Shown here: in pieces, positions 52,431-62,354 of the stretch
Position numbering within the stretch: the stretch's first letter is position 1
Layout: every line of letters begins with the position of its first letter
DNA from: Paenibacillus spongiae
Lineage (GTDB): Bacteria; Bacillota; Bacilli; Paenibacillales; Paenibacillaceae
Length of the DNA stretch: 64,000 nucleotides
Assembly (NCBI RefSeq): GCF_024734895.1
Contig: NZ_CP091430.1
Coordinates: 4,234,501 to 4,298,500 of the forward strand
Direction of reading: 5' to 3'
The notes under the pieces: model-generated
Databases searched by the model: none
What the model saw: the letters and a program-made list of their open reading frames with translations, nothing else
What the model was told of the DNA's origin: nothing
Position numbers and translations under genes: made by a program

Positions 52431-54539
52431 CTATTTGACCGCCTTGGCAATCAAGGATACATACGCCTTCGCGCCTTCCGCATTCAGATGAACGCCATCC
52501 TTCTCGAAATAAGCGTCCTTGCCTGCGCTTGCTTGATACCAGTCGACGATCGTTACATTCGTGTAGTTCACCGCCGTCTTGCTCAGCATATCGTTCACGC
52601 CCTTTTCCCATCTGCGCGGCACGCGGGTATTGACGAGGAGAATCTGCTTCGCGTCCTGCAGCGAATCCAGCAGCGCCGTTAGTTGCTTCTTCGTAAAAAG
52701 TCCGTTCGTTCCCAATTCGATAATGACATGGGAGCCTAATCTCCCCTTGGCCTTGAGCGCGGCGGCAGCGTCCACAGCCTGCGACATCTGCCGTCCGATC
52801 TTCGCATCGATTATGATCCCCGGCAGCAGCGCTTCAAGCTCTTTCGAAGCGCCCAGCAGAACCGAGTCCCCGATCGCCGTGATGCTGCTTTGGTTATCGC
52901 GTTTCTCATTATTGCCGTTTTCGCTTCCAGACGATTTCTCCTCTGCGGGCTTGATGACGGAAGGTTGGTCTGGTATCTCGGACGGGGGTTGTTTCGGCTC
53001 GTTCCGGTTAGGCGGCTGTGAATCGCCGCTCTCCTTGCCGTCACGGCTTCCGGCGCTGCCGGTTGAACCTTTGCCTTCGGACGATGAGCTGTCCGTGTTT
53101 TTGCGCTCAGAGATGCCGGTATTATTATGCGGCGGCGGCTGCAGTGATCCGTTAGAACCATTTTTGTTGTCCGCAGGCTGCTGCGGCAATTGGACCGTTT
53201 CCTGGTCGGGTACGGATGAAGCCATGCTATCGAAGATCATGATATCCCGATTCACGGCAGCGATCATACCAATAATGAATAACGGCGTCAGCCACGCAGC
53301 AGTTCTCCATCGACGCGAAGGTCGGCGATCAGTTGATTGCCGGCGCAGCTTTTGCTGCCTCCGTACATTTTTCCATACCTGACCCGCCTTGCCGCTGCGA
53401 ACCGGTTCCTCGACAAACCGCCATGAAAGCTCAGCGAGCACGAAGCTTAGTGCAATCTGGAACAACATGAACGCCGGATTGACTTCACCCGTCTGAATAG
53501 CCGGCTTCGTTATACAAATTACGAAATAATGCCATAAGTAAATGCCATATGAACGCGTACCCATCCAGCGCAGCGGTTTCCAGCTCATAAGAACGCCAAG
53601 TCTGCTGCCTGGATGCGCAAGTGCGGCTACCGCGGCGGCCGTTGCTGCCGATAAGACGACAAATCCGCCTTGATATAGAAACGCATCGAACTCGCTCACC
53701 CGCCCGATCATGACGATAATCGTCAATAGACCCGCTCCCCCAACCAGATCGATCGCAAGCCTTGAACGGGGAGAAGCAGATTCGGATAGCCTGGCACTCG
53801 GCCAGACAATCGCCAGCGCAGCCCCGATCAATAAGCCGAACGCTCTCGTATCCGTTCCGTAATACACCCGGCTTGGATCTGAGCCAGGCTCATAAAGCAC
53901 GGCCATAGCGATTGCTGAAGCTGCCGCCCCGGCCATTATAAGACCGAACAATCGGCCGCGGATCCGCACGAAACGAAAGCCGAGGAGCATCAGAAACGGC
54001 CACAGCACATAGAACTGCTCCTCCACCGCCAAGGACCATAAATGGCCGACGGGCGAAGGAGGTCCGAAGCTCTCGAAATAAGACACCTGATGAAAGATCA
54101 ACCACCAATTATTCACGTACAAAGCCGCCGTCAGTATATTGCCGCTTAGTTCTTTTAACCTCGATGTATCGGTAAAGAGCGTCCATAAAGCCACGACAAG
54201 AAGAAATACGGCCAGTGCAGGCAGCAGTCGGCGAAAACGGCGAACCCAGAAGTTCTTCAAATTAATACGGCCCTGCTTCCGCCACTCGGCGGCCAACAAA
54301 TCCGTGATCAGATAGCCGGACAAGACAAAAAACACGCCAACACCCAGGAAGCCTCCGGGTACTGCGCTCAGATCCAGGTGGTAGAGGAGGACGGCCAATA
54401 CGGCAAGCGCCCGAAGCCCGTCAAGCCCTGGCATATAACGGCGTTTATTGGATGTGCTGGTGCCGGAATCGATTGTTACTTTTCCTGATGTACTTGTTGT
54501 AGGTCTTGCCGTTCTTACGTTCTTCCTGCTGCGAATCAT
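52431..54539 (-). CDS. OatA-like membrane acyltransferase with C-terminal SGNH domain
   Basis: 702 residues. N-terminal acyltransferase-3 domain with about ten helices (PGLDGLRALAVLAVLLYHLD with the catalytic His, and FFVLSGYLITDLL; about 35-375). An eleventh helix follows, then a low-complexity Ser/Gly/Pro/Asn linker (about 455-545). The C-terminal SGNH esterase domain has AIGDSVLLGASKEL, IELGTNGLF and FEKDGVHLNAEGAKAY (Ser, Gly, Asn and Asp/His blocks). OatA-type enzymes O-acetylate peptidoglycan and protect against lysozyme; other surface polymers are possible targets. Confidence 0.92.
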   Translation of the reverse strand: MIRSRKNVRTARPTTSTSGKVTIDSGTSTSNKRRYMPGLDGLRALAVLAVLLYHLDLSAVPGGFLGVGVFFVLSGYLITDLLAAEWRKQGRINLKNFWVRRFRRLLPALAVFLLVVALWTLFTDTSRLKELSGNILTAALYVNNWWLIFHQVSYFESFGPPSPVGHLWSLAVEEQFYVLWPFLMLLGFRFVRIRGRLFGLIMAGAAASAIAMAVLYEPGSDPSRVYYGTDTRAFGLLIGAALAIVWPSARLSESASPRSRLAIDLVGGAGLLTIIVMIGRVSEFDAFLYQGGFVVLSAATAAAVAALAHPGSRLGVLMSWKPLRWMGTRSYGIYLWHYFVICITKPAIQTGEVNPAFMLFQIALSFVLAELSWRFVEEPVRSGKAGQVWKNVRRQQKLRRQSTDRRPSRRWRTAAWLTPLFIIGMIAAVNRDIMIFDSMASSVPDQETVQLPQQPADNKNGSNGSLQPPPHNNTGISERKNTDSSSSEGKGSTGSAGSRDGKESGDSQPPNRNEPKQPPSEIPDQPSVIKPAEEKSSGSENGNNEKRDNQSSITAIGDSVLLGASKELEALLPGIIIDAKIGRQMSQAVDAAAALKAKGRLGSHVIIELGTNGLFTKKQLTALLDSLQDAKQILLVNTRVPRRWEKGVNDMLSKTAVNYTNVTIVDWYQASAGKDAYFEKDGVHLNAEGAKAYVSLIAKAVK

Positions 54540-54674
54540 GGTGGTTGCGCCCTTTCAGTGATAAGTAGTTTATTAGCCAGAACCAACTTTATCACGTTCA
54601 CCATGCGGAGAGTTTACAAAATAGTAACGCGGCGCCGATCTTTAATGCCTTTGCGCTTCAAAAAGAACAGAGCA

Positions 54675-54704
54675 AATTTAAACAGGACCTCCTAAGAGGT
54701 CCTG
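54675..54704 (-). terminator. Terminator of the 109-aa gene
   Basis: CAGGACCTC-TTAG-GAGGTCCTG perfect 9-bp stem with a tetraloop, followed on the minus strand by TTTAAATTTG, 27 bases after the stop. Confidence 0.85.
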
Positions 54705-54730
54705 CGTTCATACTTCATAAGGAATCAAAG

Positions 54731-55060
54731 TTAATCCTGCATGAATAACGCCATAAGTTCATCCTTGCTTCTCCGCTGCAGGAGCACATCTTCGGCCAGA
54801 ATATCGGCCTTGTCGGGTTTGATGAAATTTCTCCCCTCAAGATGGTATCCGTGTTCTCTAGCCATCGTAAAGAACGTGCAGAGCTGATCGGCAATACGGA
54901 TCGCTTCTTCTTGCGTCGAAGCGGAGATCAGGGTGTTGCCGAAGCTAAGCGGATTATTATTGCTTTGAATGTTGACATTGTAACGGTCGGCGCCGTCTTC
55001 CTCGACCTGCTTCACCAGAATCGTAATTGTCGAACAATCTAATGAATAATGGATTGTCAT
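54731..55060 (-). CDS. Small hypothetical protein (109 aa)
   Basis: MTIHYSLDCSTITILVKQVEED, then a strand-rich half (YNVNIQSNNNPLSFGNTLISAS) and helices TQEEAIRIADQLCTFFTMAREHG. It ends with VLLQRRSKDELMALFMQD. No recognised domain or membrane segment. ATG 55060 follows AGGGCGGTGAATGCA and is better placed than GTG 55069. Own terminator. Confidence 0.65.
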   Translation of the reverse strand: MTIHYSLDCSTITILVKQVEEDGADRYNVNIQSNNNPLSFGNTLISASTQEEAIRIADQLCTFFTMAREHGYHLEGRNFIKPDKADILAEDVLLQRRSKDELMALFMQD

Positions 55061-55167
55061 TGCATTCACCGCCCTTATCAGCTTGTTCTGCTACCGATGT
55101 TTCTGTCGTACTCGTTATTAAACAGCTGCGGCGGCGCTTAACCATGTTTTCCGTAATAATCCATAAG

Positions 55168-55200
55168 AAAAAACGCCATCGAGATGACGTGGCGTTTTTT
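55168..55200. terminator. Bidirectional terminator downstream of the Gfo/Idh gene
   Basis: AAAAAACGCCA/TGGCGTTTTTT perfect 11-bp stem with an 11-base loop; U-tracts on both strands. About 40 bases beyond the Gfo/Idh stop. Confidence 0.9.
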
Positions 55201-55240
55201 AAGGCGATCGACGCAGATTCTGATCGGCGTCAATATTCTG

Positions 55241-56257
55241 CTAGTTGATTTCGTACGGCAGCTCCAGTTCTTTGCCCGCTTTGGCGGATAGCTCGGAAGT
55301 CTCCAATATAGCGATAACGCGTCTGGCTTCCTCTGGCTTGACGACCAGCTCTGCCCCATTGTACAGATGGTCCGCTATGTTGTTATAGTACGCATCATGA
55401 TTATCTTTCAGGCAAGGAACCTTTGTTTCGATATTAAGGCCATTGACCTCGGTATGCAACGTAAGATGACCTTCCCATAGACTCGGAGCGACAATTGCGC
55501 CTTTCGTACCCAGAATGCGTATCATGGCTTTTCCCGCTCTAGCGATCGAGGACATCTCGATATGAGCGACCGCTCCGCTTTCGAATTGAATGTGGCTCTC
55601 GATATGATCTTCATTCGTTACGTCATGCCAAACCCGGTTATGAATATAGCCGCGTACGGACTGTACTTTACCCGGCACGATTCCAAGCAGATAATCGATG
55701 TAATGCGCACCCCAGTCGTAGAACATGCCTCCGGAGATCTCTTTGCTTGAACGCCACCAATTGCCCGGTTTATTATAGCCGCCCATGTACATTTCGACAT
55801 GGAAGATGTCCCCGATCAAATCGCGATCCATTAGATCTTTGACGGTCAGATACCAGGCGTCCCACCGGCGGTTGTGGAATACCGACAGCATCAGGCCTTT
55901 CGAAGCGGCCAGCTTGACCAGCTTATCCGCATCCTCGGCATGGATGCACATCGGCTTCTCCAGAATGCAATGTTTGCCGCTATGTAGGATCTGTTCGGCC
56001 AGCGGGGCATGCGTATTATGGGGCGTTATCACCGTAACGAGATCAATATCCGGCTGCGCCAGCAGCTCGCTGACATTCGTAAACGTGCGAATGCCCGGGA
56101 AATCTTGTTCGGCCTGAGCCGCGCGAGCAGGATCCAAATCGCAAGCAGCGACAAACTCGATTCCGGATTCAATCATCTTCGATGCATGATGCTTGCCCAT
56201 ATTGAAGGCTCCGCCATATCCGATTACAGCGCTGCGCAGTTTAACCGTTGTAGACAA
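55241..56257 (-). CDS. Gfo/Idh/MocA-family oxidoreductase
   Basis: 338 residues. Rossmann start VKLRSAVIGYGGAFNMGKHH, LVTVITPHNTHAPLAEQIL, the EKPMCIHAEDADKLV motif, and the catalytic-domain lysine/His region MFYDWGAHYIDYLLGIVPG. It catalyses NAD(P)-dependent oxidation or reduction of a sugar or inositol derivative. The open frame reaches GTG 56266, but TTG 56257 is eight bases after AAGGAG, so it is favoured. Unlike the Gfo/Idh pseudogene at 18.2-19.4 kb, this copy is intact. Confidence 0.9.
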   Translation of the reverse strand: MSTTVKLRSAVIGYGGAFNMGKHHASKMIESGIEFVAACDLDPARAAQAEQDFPGIRTFTNVSELLAQPDIDLVTVITPHNTHAPLAEQILHSGKHCILEKPMCIHAEDADKLVKLAASKGLMLSVFHNRRWDAWYLTVKDLMDRDLIGDIFHVEMYMGGYNKPGNWWRSSKEISGGMFYDWGAHYIDYLLGIVPGKVQSVRGYIHNRVWHDVTNEDHIESHIQFESGAVAHIEMSSIARAGKAMIRILGTKGAIVAPSLWEGHLTLHTEVNGLNIETKVPCLKDNHDAYYNNIADHLYNGAELVVKPEEARRVIAILETSELSAKAGKELELPYEIN

Positions 56258-56439
56258 CACAATCACTCCTTATTTACATAGAATCACTCTCATAATGCCA
56301 TACTTGCCTCCATTTGGATACCATTATTTTGATCGGTTTTGGTTTTACGGTAATCGGTTATAAAGTAAAGGGTGAATATTGTTTTTACGAATGATTTTCA
56401 TCATGAAAAAATGACTTATGATCACAAATTGGGGTGCTG

Positions 56440-56445
56440 TATAAT
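56440..56445 (+). promoter_or_regulatory. -10 element upstream of the hybrid sensor kinase
   Basis: TATAAT at 56440-56445, 25 bases before the start codon; the -35 (TTATGA) is weak, so an activator may be needed. Confidence 0.5.
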
Positions 56446-56469
56446 ATCGGATAAGTGGGGGTGCATAGT

Positions 56470-58395
56470 ATGCGGGGCACAGGTATCATCGATCAAGAAG
56501 CATTAGTCAAGCATGTATATACGAATGTTCCGATCGGTATAGCGGTCGTAACTATGGAAGATAAATGGGTTAGCGTCAATCCCGCGGTCAACCGGATTTT
56601 TGGTTATACTGCCGAAGAAATGATGAACCTTACGACAGCAGAGCTGACTTTTCCGGAAGATAAGGACAATTACAGACAACGATTAGACGAATTGTTGAAC
56701 GAAACCCGTTCCAATATAGAAGTTGAACAACGTTTCCTACATAAAGAAGGCAACGTTATATGGACTTCCTTGCATGTATCATTAATGCGGGATGAGAACG
56801 ATGGCAGTCCTCTGTTTATTAAACAAATCATCGACATTACGAAGAGCAAGATCGCGGAATTTAAGCTGCAGGAAAGTATCGAGCGCTATACCTCCTTAAA
56901 GAAATACAATCACGATGCCATCATTTCTTTCGGTCTCGACGGCACGATTATCAACGGAAATCAAATGTCGGAGCACCTCACCGGCTATACAATCGGGGAG
57001 TTGATCGGATCCAGTATTTCGAAATTAATCGGCGCGAAGAACCTAGCCAATATCCTGAAGGTCACGACCGACTACAGCCATGTCGAGAAATCGATTCAGT
57101 TTATCCATAATAAAGCGGGCATCGGAGTTGAAGTGCTCGTCACGCTGGCGCCGATTATCATTCAGAACAAGAATGTCGGCCTCTACCTAATCGCCAAGGA
57201 TATGACGGAACAGAAGAGGCTCATCATCGAGAAAGAAACCGCGGAGAAGATGAACCAAGCCAAGAGTGAATTTCTGGCCATGATGAGTCATGAAATCCGG
57301 ACGCCAATGAACGGCGTAATCGGGATGACAGACCTGCTATCGTTGACGAACTTGGATGCCGAGCAGCATGAATACGTGGAGATCATCAAGAAGAGCGGCG
57401 ATACGCTGCTCATGATCATTAATGATATTCTGGACTTCTCCAAGATCGAGTCCGGCAAGGCCGATCTGATGGAAGAACCCTTCCATGTAAGGTCGATCGT
57501 CTCCGAAACACTGAACGTCATTTTGCCCAAAGCACTCGAACGAAGTATTAAGATTACGACATCTGTCAGCCCTGAAGTTCCGAATACTGTAATGGGAGAT
57601 ACCGCCAAGCTCAAGCAGGTGCTGATGAACCTGCTCGGCAATGCGATCAAATTCACCCCTAACGGGGCCATATCGATCTCCGTCAACTGCACCATGGAGG
57701 AGAAGAATACGGTATGTCTTCATTTCGCGATCCAGGATACGGGTATAGGCGTGCCTGCCGATAAGGTTGTCCATCTGTTCGAACCGTTCTATCAAGTGGA
57801 TAATTACATGACCCGCAAGGTGGAAGGAACGGGGCTAGGACTTGCCATATGCAAGAAGCTGGTCCAGCTCATGGGCGGTGAAATCAGGTATGAGCCGCGT
57901 ACGGACCAACCCGGATCTACCTTTCTATTTACCGTTCGTTACCAAATCCAAGGTCATCAAGAGGAGATGCGAAGAGACTTATCCCGTCACGACGACGGCA
58001 GCATTGAGAATTCGTTGAAGATTCTGATCGCAGAAGATAATGAAGTGAATCAGATCGTACTGAAAAAAATGATCGAGAAGCTCGGTTATAATGCAACCGT
58101 CGTCACGAACGGGATCGAGGCCATAGAAGCGGCAAAGCGTTATCCGTATGATATGATCTTTATGGATATTCAGATGCCCGAGATGGATGGCGTGGAAGCG
58201 ACGCGGATCATCAAGGAATCGATAAATTCCAAGAAGGAGCCTTATATCGTAGCCGTTACGGCCCATGTCATCAAGGGCGAATATGAGATGTACTTGGCGT
58301 CAGGCATGGATGAATATATAAGCAAGCCCGTTAGTATCGAGAGCGTCTCGGAAGTGATCGAGAAGTCGATCAGCCGGACCAGAGAAATCGGCTAG
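56470..58395 (+). CDS. Hybrid sensor histidine kinase with two PAS domains and a receiver domain
   Basis: 641 residues, no membrane helix. Order: PAS 1 (about 15-125, [20 protein letters not shown]), PAS 2 (about 140-250), HisKA ([19 protein letters not shown], phospho-His near 280), HATPase ([52 protein letters not shown]), and a C-terminal receiver ([35 protein letters not shown], ending at [10 protein letters not shown]). The frame starts at 56455 with GTG, but ATG 56470 follows GGGGGTG. Phosphorelay partners are not nearby. Likely senses a cytoplasmic redox or metabolite signal. Confidence 0.92.
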   Translation: MRGTGIIDQEALVKHVYTNVPIGIAVVTMEDKWVSVNPAVNRIFGYTAEEMMNLTTAELTFPEDKDNYRQRLDELLNETRSNIEVEQRFLHKEGNVIWTSLHVSLMRDENDGSPLFIKQIIDITKSKIAEFKLQESIERYTSLKKYNHDAIISFGLDGTIINGNQMSEHLTGYTIGELIGSSISKLIGAKNLANILKVTTDYSHVEKSIQFIHNKAGIGVEVLVTLAPIIIQNKNVGLYLIAKDMTEQKRLIIEKETAEKMNQAKSEFLAMMSHEIRTPMNGVIGMTDLLSLTNLDAEQHEYVEIIKKSGDTLLMIINDILDFSKIESGKADLMEEPFHVRSIVSETLNVILPKALERSIKITTSVSPEVPNTVMGDTAKLKQVLMNLLGNAIKFTPNGAISISVNCTMEEKNTVCLHFAIQDTGIGVPADKVVHLFEPFYQVDNYMTRKVEGTGLGLAICKKLVQLMGGEIRYEPRTDQPGSTFLFTVRYQIQGHQEEMRRDLSRHDDGSIENSLKILIAEDNEVNQIVLKKMIEKLGYNATVVTNGIEAIEAAKRYPYDMIFMDIQMPEMDGVEATRIIKESINSKKEPYIVAVTAHVIKGEYEMYLASGMDEYISKPVSIESVSEVIEKSISRTREIG

Positions 58396-58489
58396 CTCTT
58401 TTACCGTCTCCCCTGTGAAAACGATGGCAGCCTGCCGAGGCTGCCGCTAGCTCAGATCCGCGAACAATCACGTCATCATCCCCAAAAAA

Positions 58490-58517
58490 GAAGAGCGCCT
58501 CTATTGGGGCGCTCTTC
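58490..58517. terminator. Terminator overlapping the tdk stop codon
   Basis: GAAGAGCGCC/GGCGCTCTTC perfect 10-bp stem with AAAAAA on the plus-strand left side, giving TTTTTT after the stem on the minus strand. The tdk stop (TAG, 58501-58503) lies in the loop, so the last codons of tdk form half of the stem. Confidence 0.88.
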
Positions 58518-59106
58518 CATCATGATGAAAGGCATTCTTATAGCACCGCCGGCAAACCGGCTTATAATCCTCGTTCCCCCCGACTTGAATCTGCTCGCCT
58601 TCGTTAACCGGCTGTCCGTCACGGAAGCGGATCACCATCGTCGCTTTTCGGTCGCAATACCAGCAGATCGTCTTGATCTCCTCGATCTTATCCGCTTGAA
58701 CGAGCAAATTGTAGCTTCCTTCGAACAGCTGATTCTGAAAGTCATTCTTTAGTCCGAAGGCCATCACCGGAATATTCCACTCATCCACGATCCGGGTTAA
58801 TTCCATCACATGGTGCTTCTTCAGAAATTGCGCTTCATCGACGAGCACGCAATAGATCGGCTTCGACTCGGGAGCAGACTGATATGCCCTGACGTATTCG
58901 AACAGATCGGTATCGTCCCGGATCGGGATCGCCTGGCGCTTGAAGCCTACGCGGGAACCGATATGCTCGGCACCGCTTCGCGTGTCGACCGCAGGCGAGA
59001 AGATGAGAACCGCCTTGCCCTGCTCTTCATAATTATGAGCCACTTTAATAATTTCAAACGTCTTGCCGCTGTTCATCGTACCGTATTTGAAATATAGATG
59101 AGCCAA
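58501..59106 (-). CDS. tdk: Thymidine kinase
   Basis: 201 residues, TTG start eight bases after AGGAGG. P-loop [16 protein letters not shown], Walker-[14 protein letters not shown], the lasso region [14 protein letters not shown], and the zinc cysteines CWYCDR and VCRRCY. It phosphorylates thymidine for DNA synthesis (salvage). Belongs to the tetrameric type II family; all active-site motifs are intact. Confidence 0.96.
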   Translation of the reverse strand: MAHLYFKYGTMNSGKTFEIIKVAHNYEEQGKAVLIFSPAVDTRSGAEHIGSRVGFKRQAIPIRDDTDLFEYVRAYQSAPESKPIYCVLVDEAQFLKKHHVMELTRIVDEWNIPVMAFGLKNDFQNQLFEGSYNLLVQADKIEEIKTICWYCDRKATMVIRFRDGQPVNEGEQIQVGGNEDYKPVCRRCYKNAFHHDGRAPQ

Positions 59107-59180
59107 TGGAGCTTCCTCCTGAATGAAATCGATAGTCGTTAATGAAAGGTTGCAGACACTCCCTCAGATACAGTTGTACA

Positions 59181-60242
59181 TTATTTGTCCTGCGGTTCCA
59201 GGATATAGGCTAGCAGTAAGGCAGCCGTATTCACCACGGCATCCGCATGGGTCCGTTCCATTCCGTGCGAAGCATGTACGCCCGGCCCGATCAAGGCCGC
59301 ACGGATGTTGCTTCCCCCGCGCAGCGCAGCCGATGCGTCGGAGCCGTAATGCGGATAGATATCTACAGCATGCGGAATCGATTCGCGCTTTGCCAGCTCG
59401 ATCAGCTTCGATGTCATCATGTAATCATACGGACCTGACGAATCTTTGGCACAGATGGAAACATCGAACTCGGTCGTCGAGAGATCGTCCCCAATCGCGC
59501 CCATATCCACCGCAATCAATTCCGTAATATCCTGCGGAATGTGCGCCGTCCCATGCCCCACCTCTTCGTAGGTGGAGAAAATCAATTTGACCGTTCTGCC
59601 CGGGATCACGGCTTCGCGTTTCAGCCATTCCATCATGCCGTACAGAGCAGCCACACTGGCTTTGTCGTCCAGATGTCGCGACTTTATCCAACCATTGGGC
59701 AGCATTCGGGTACGGGGATCCCAAGAGATGAAATCTCCTACTCCAATACCAAGCTGCTGCACCTCTTCCTTCGTTGCCGCCTTCTCGTCGATCCGAATTT
59801 CCATATTCGCTTCATCCCGTTTCCAATCTCTTGCATCGGAATAGACATGAACCGATGGCTTCGTCGACAGCACGGTTCCTTCGTAGGTTCGGCCGTCACG
59901 CGTATGGATAAGGCAGTATTCTCCTTCAACGGTGTGCATGGCATAACCGCCGATCGGCGTAAACCGGATCATGCCGTTCGATTTTATGGAGCGCACCATC
60001 GCGCCCAGCGTATCGACGTGAGCGGATAAACCGAGCGCGCCTCCCTCTGCGGCTCCGGGAATCGTAATGATCCCATTTCCCTTTGGAGTCAGCTCCATCG
60101 CATAGCCGAGCCGGACAGCTTCGTCTTGAATCAATTTCATTATTTGCATGCAGTAGCCGCTCGGACTCGGCGTTTGGAGGATCTGTTTTAGAAAATCGAG
60201 CATATAACGGGAATCCAATTGTGGCTTCAGTGGGTTAGACAA
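59181..60242 (-). CDS. M42-family metallopeptidase (glutamyl aminopeptidase/endoglucanase-like)
   Basis: 353 residues. Dinuclear zinc site: LSAHVDTLGAM, RHLDDKASVAALYGM, FSTYEEVGHGTAH (catalytic Glu), VDMGAIG and the late His in GPGVHASHGMERTH. The start is probably TTG 60242, ten bases after GAAAGGGG; the frame extends to 60278 but overlaps the previous gene's stop with no site. Cytoplasmic aminopeptidases of this family trim acidic or hydrophobic N-termini. It follows the YpmS-like gene. Confidence 0.9.
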   Translation of the reverse strand: MSNPLKPQLDSRYMLDFLKQILQTPSPSGYCMQIMKLIQDEAVRLGYAMELTPKGNGIITIPGAAEGGALGLSAHVDTLGAMVRSIKSNGMIRFTPIGGYAMHTVEGEYCLIHTRDGRTYEGTVLSTKPSVHVYSDARDWKRDEANMEIRIDEKAATKEEVQQLGIGVGDFISWDPRTRMLPNGWIKSRHLDDKASVAALYGMMEWLKREAVIPGRTVKLIFSTYEEVGHGTAHIPQDITELIAVDMGAIGDDLSTTEFDVSICAKDSSGPYDYMMTSKLIELAKRESIPHAVDIYPHYGSDASAALRGGSNIRAALIGPGVHASHGMERTHADAVVNTAALLLAYILEPQDK

Positions 60243-60278
60243 TGGCTTTAAGCCCCTTTCTGATCGTATAGGATGCAA

Positions 60279-60842
60279 TTATTGAAGCAGCTTGCGCATT
60301 TCCTGCAGTGTCGGCGTGCGGAATTTGACCGTTAATTTCTCATCGCCAATACGAACTTGATCTACTTTAAGCAGCTCCGGAAGATAGCTTCCGAGCGGGA
60401 TGAAGACATCGTCGAACCATTGGTTCGAAATCGTAATATCCTTTACCTTCGCCTCCTCGATCGTCGCGATCAGATCCGGCTCCTTCCAGTCAAGCCGGTA
60501 CGTTAGCGTAAGTCCGATCGGAATGAGGTCTCTTACCTTAATATTCACGTCAGCGGCTAGACGGTCACCTATGAGACGGAATTTAGCGCCTGTTATCACC
60601 ACACCCGGCTGATATTCCGCTTGTCCTGCCAACGCTTCCTTGCCCAATTGATTCACATCGTCCTCAGACAGAACAAGCTCGGGCGTCATGCGGCGAACCA
60701 TATCGAGCGCACGTTCCTTGAGCGGCACTTCTTGATAACGAAGGTCAAGCGATTCGCCGGGAGACACATACCATAGCGCACCCACAACAGCCAATCCTGA
60801 AATCAATAGAAGTACGATACAGGCAATAATAAATTTTTTCAT
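60279..60842 (-). CDS. YpmS-like (DUF2140) membrane-anchored protein
   Basis: 187 residues. One N-terminal helix (FIIACIVLLLISGLAVVGALW), then an extracytoplasmic beta-rich domain (SLDLRYQEVPLKERALD, VNQLGKEALAG, LAADVNIKVRDLIPIGLTLTY). It resembles the YpmS group of Bacillota. Start ATG 60842 after GGAAAGGACGATT. Function unknown. First gene of a short minus-strand pair with the M42 peptidase. Confidence 0.7.
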   Translation of the reverse strand: MKKFIIACIVLLLISGLAVVGALWYVSPGESLDLRYQEVPLKERALDMVRRMTPELVLSEDDVNQLGKEALAGQAEYQPGVVITGAKFRLIGDRLAADVNIKVRDLIPIGLTLTYRLDWKEPDLIATIEEAKVKDITISNQWFDDVFIPLGSYLPELLKVDQVRIGDEKLTVKFRTPTLQEMRKLLQ

Positions 60843-60980
60843 AATCGTCCTTTCCTTCCAACCGTTCAAGCTCTATTCATGCTCTTCTCTAATTATACCA
60901 CTCCTGCGCTGCATTCCTGCACTTTTAGGCGAATGCCGCATACGATGAAGCATGAAGATCATCAGGAAGGGTGTCGATTC

Positions 60981-61556
60981 ATGCCATGTAATTGCCAATC
61001 TCCCCGCGGACAAACCGCGGCTTCCATCCGTTCCTTCCCGTTCTCCCCTATGCAGCCGGGAACATTCCCCCAGCCGGGCCCTATGCCGCTCCCTGGCGGA
61101 CAGCAGGGGATCTTTCCTTTCCCGCAGACGCCAATGCAGCCCGGCACTTCTTCACCGTCGCAGCTGGCCGTTCCGCCTCAGCTTTCGCCAAGCAATTTGA
61201 CGACCATTCTCGGGCAATATCCGCGGCCAGCAGCCCAGCCGCCGGCGGATATGGTGTTTCTCTATAATTTATTGAAATATAATCCCGCTCAGCTGCAGAA
61301 CTTCATCCAACAGCGACCGCAGACGCTGCAGCAGGCTGTCCAATTCGCGCAGCTCGGCACAGGTTCCCCGCGATACTCGGATGCGAGGGTTCTGCAAGGC
61401 TATTGCTATAACCGGTGGTCGCTTGCGTTCACCTTCAATGATGTCTTTCTGATCTTCCCGGTTACCAATTTATTCGGGTTCGTCATCGGTTATTGCTTCC
61501 CGACCTTCACCCCATGCCTCATACCCAACTTTCTAATTCTATTCGCCCTCTGCTAG
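60981..61556 (+). CDS. Proline/glutamine-rich protein with hydrophobic cysteine-ended tail
   Basis: 191 residues. It opens MPCNCQSPRG, has a Pro/Gln/Gly-rich segment (about 20-95, with repeated PxPQ/PMQPGT units), a helical middle (PADMVFLYNLLKYNPAQLQ), and an aromatic, hydrophobic C-terminus (FLIFPVTNLFGFVIGYC, ending FALC). ATG 60981 follows GGAAGGGTG. The composition recalls spore or surface proteins of Paenibacillus, but I do not recognise a family. Predicted function unknown. Confidence 0.65.
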   Translation: MPCNCQSPRGQTAASIRSFPFSPMQPGTFPQPGPMPLPGGQQGIFPFPQTPMQPGTSSPSQLAVPPQLSPSNLTTILGQYPRPAAQPPADMVFLYNLLKYNPAQLQNFIQQRPQTLQQAVQFAQLGTGSPRYSDARVLQGYCYNRWSLAFTFNDVFLIFPVTNLFGFVIGYCFPTFTPCLIPNFLILFALC

Positions 61557-61581
61557 CGGATGGCGCCGCCGCTTGAACACG

Positions 61582-61617
61582 AATAACCCGCCCGGCTTCA
61601 TCCCTGGGCGGGTTATT
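61582..61617. terminator. Bidirectional terminator between convergent genes
   Basis: AATAACCCGCCC/GGGCGGGTTATT perfect 12-bp stem with a 12-base loop. Confidence 0.88.
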
Positions 61618-61634
61618 TGCAATCGCTGCATCCA

Positions 61635-62168
61635 CTATACGTCTCGCATGGGTTCCCAGCTCGTCGCAGGAATGCCTTCCTCTACCGCAAACTCATAATC
61701 CTCAATATCGTATACTTGCACGGGCACTTCGGCTTCGATCAGCCGGTCCTGGAATTCGAATTGATCCGATAGTAGCGGAACGTCCAGCTTTAGCGAAGTA
61801 AGCAGCAGCTCGGTCTCGATCGGGTCGAAATATTCGCCATAATGGGCGTTATCCACCGCATGCACGACCGTGAATTGAATAGTATCGTTCAACAGGAGCG
61901 GCGAGCTCTCGCGCCAAGGCATCTGGAGCGCGCGTTCGATTTTTTTGCGATTGAACGGATCTTCGAAGAAAGCGATAAGCTCCGCGATTTTCTGCTTCAC
62001 ATGCGCATCGTCCTCCGGATTGTCCATAATCGGATCCGATCCGTCCTTCATATCGTACAGCTCTAAGATCGTCGAATATGGCAAGACAAAATCGACCGGC
62101 CGGCTTGGCACGAGCAATTGTCCATAAGTAGCTACCATTACGGCTTCAATAACAAAGCGCCGTCGCAT
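61635..62168 (-). CDS. Hypothetical protein (177 aa)
   Basis: MRRRFVIEAVMVATYGQLLVP, VDFVLPYSTILELYDM, EDDAHVKQKIAELIAFFED and IQFTVVHAVDNAHYGEYFDP are the most structured parts. No recognised domain, signal peptide or membrane helix. Start preceded by GAGGGGGAGATAGA. Genuine gene by its ribosome-binding site, codon use and terminator, probably conserved in related genera. Confidence 0.7.
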   Translation of the reverse strand: MRRRFVIEAVMVATYGQLLVPSRPVDFVLPYSTILELYDMKDGSDPIMDNPEDDAHVKQKIAELIAFFEDPFNRKKIERALQMPWRESSPLLLNDTIQFTVVHAVDNAHYGEYFDPIETELLLTSLKLDVPLLSDQFEFQDRLIEAEVPVQVYDIEDYEFAVEEGIPATSWEPMRDV

Positions 62169-62354
62169 TCTATCTCCCCCTCAATAATGCATCAATAACG
62201 TATATTATACATCATAAAGCCGCTTGTACACATAGCCAAATGCCAAAGTGAAGAGAATTGATTGTCCGATTGTGCTAGAATAAATATGTTTCCTATCCAG
62301 CTGCGCGTATTCCCGCTCCAAGCGGATATCTTATGATATGGGGGTATCTCGTCC

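Noticed and set aside
52579-53382. 267-aa plus-strand frame opposite the acyltransferase linker
   Set aside because: Low-complexity shadow of the Ser/Gly/Pro linker and SGNH region.
56246-56257. GTTGTAGACAAC near the Gfo/Idh start as a fifth copy of the array palindrome
   Set aside because: It has one exact half, no five-base centre and a mismatched second half; probably chance.
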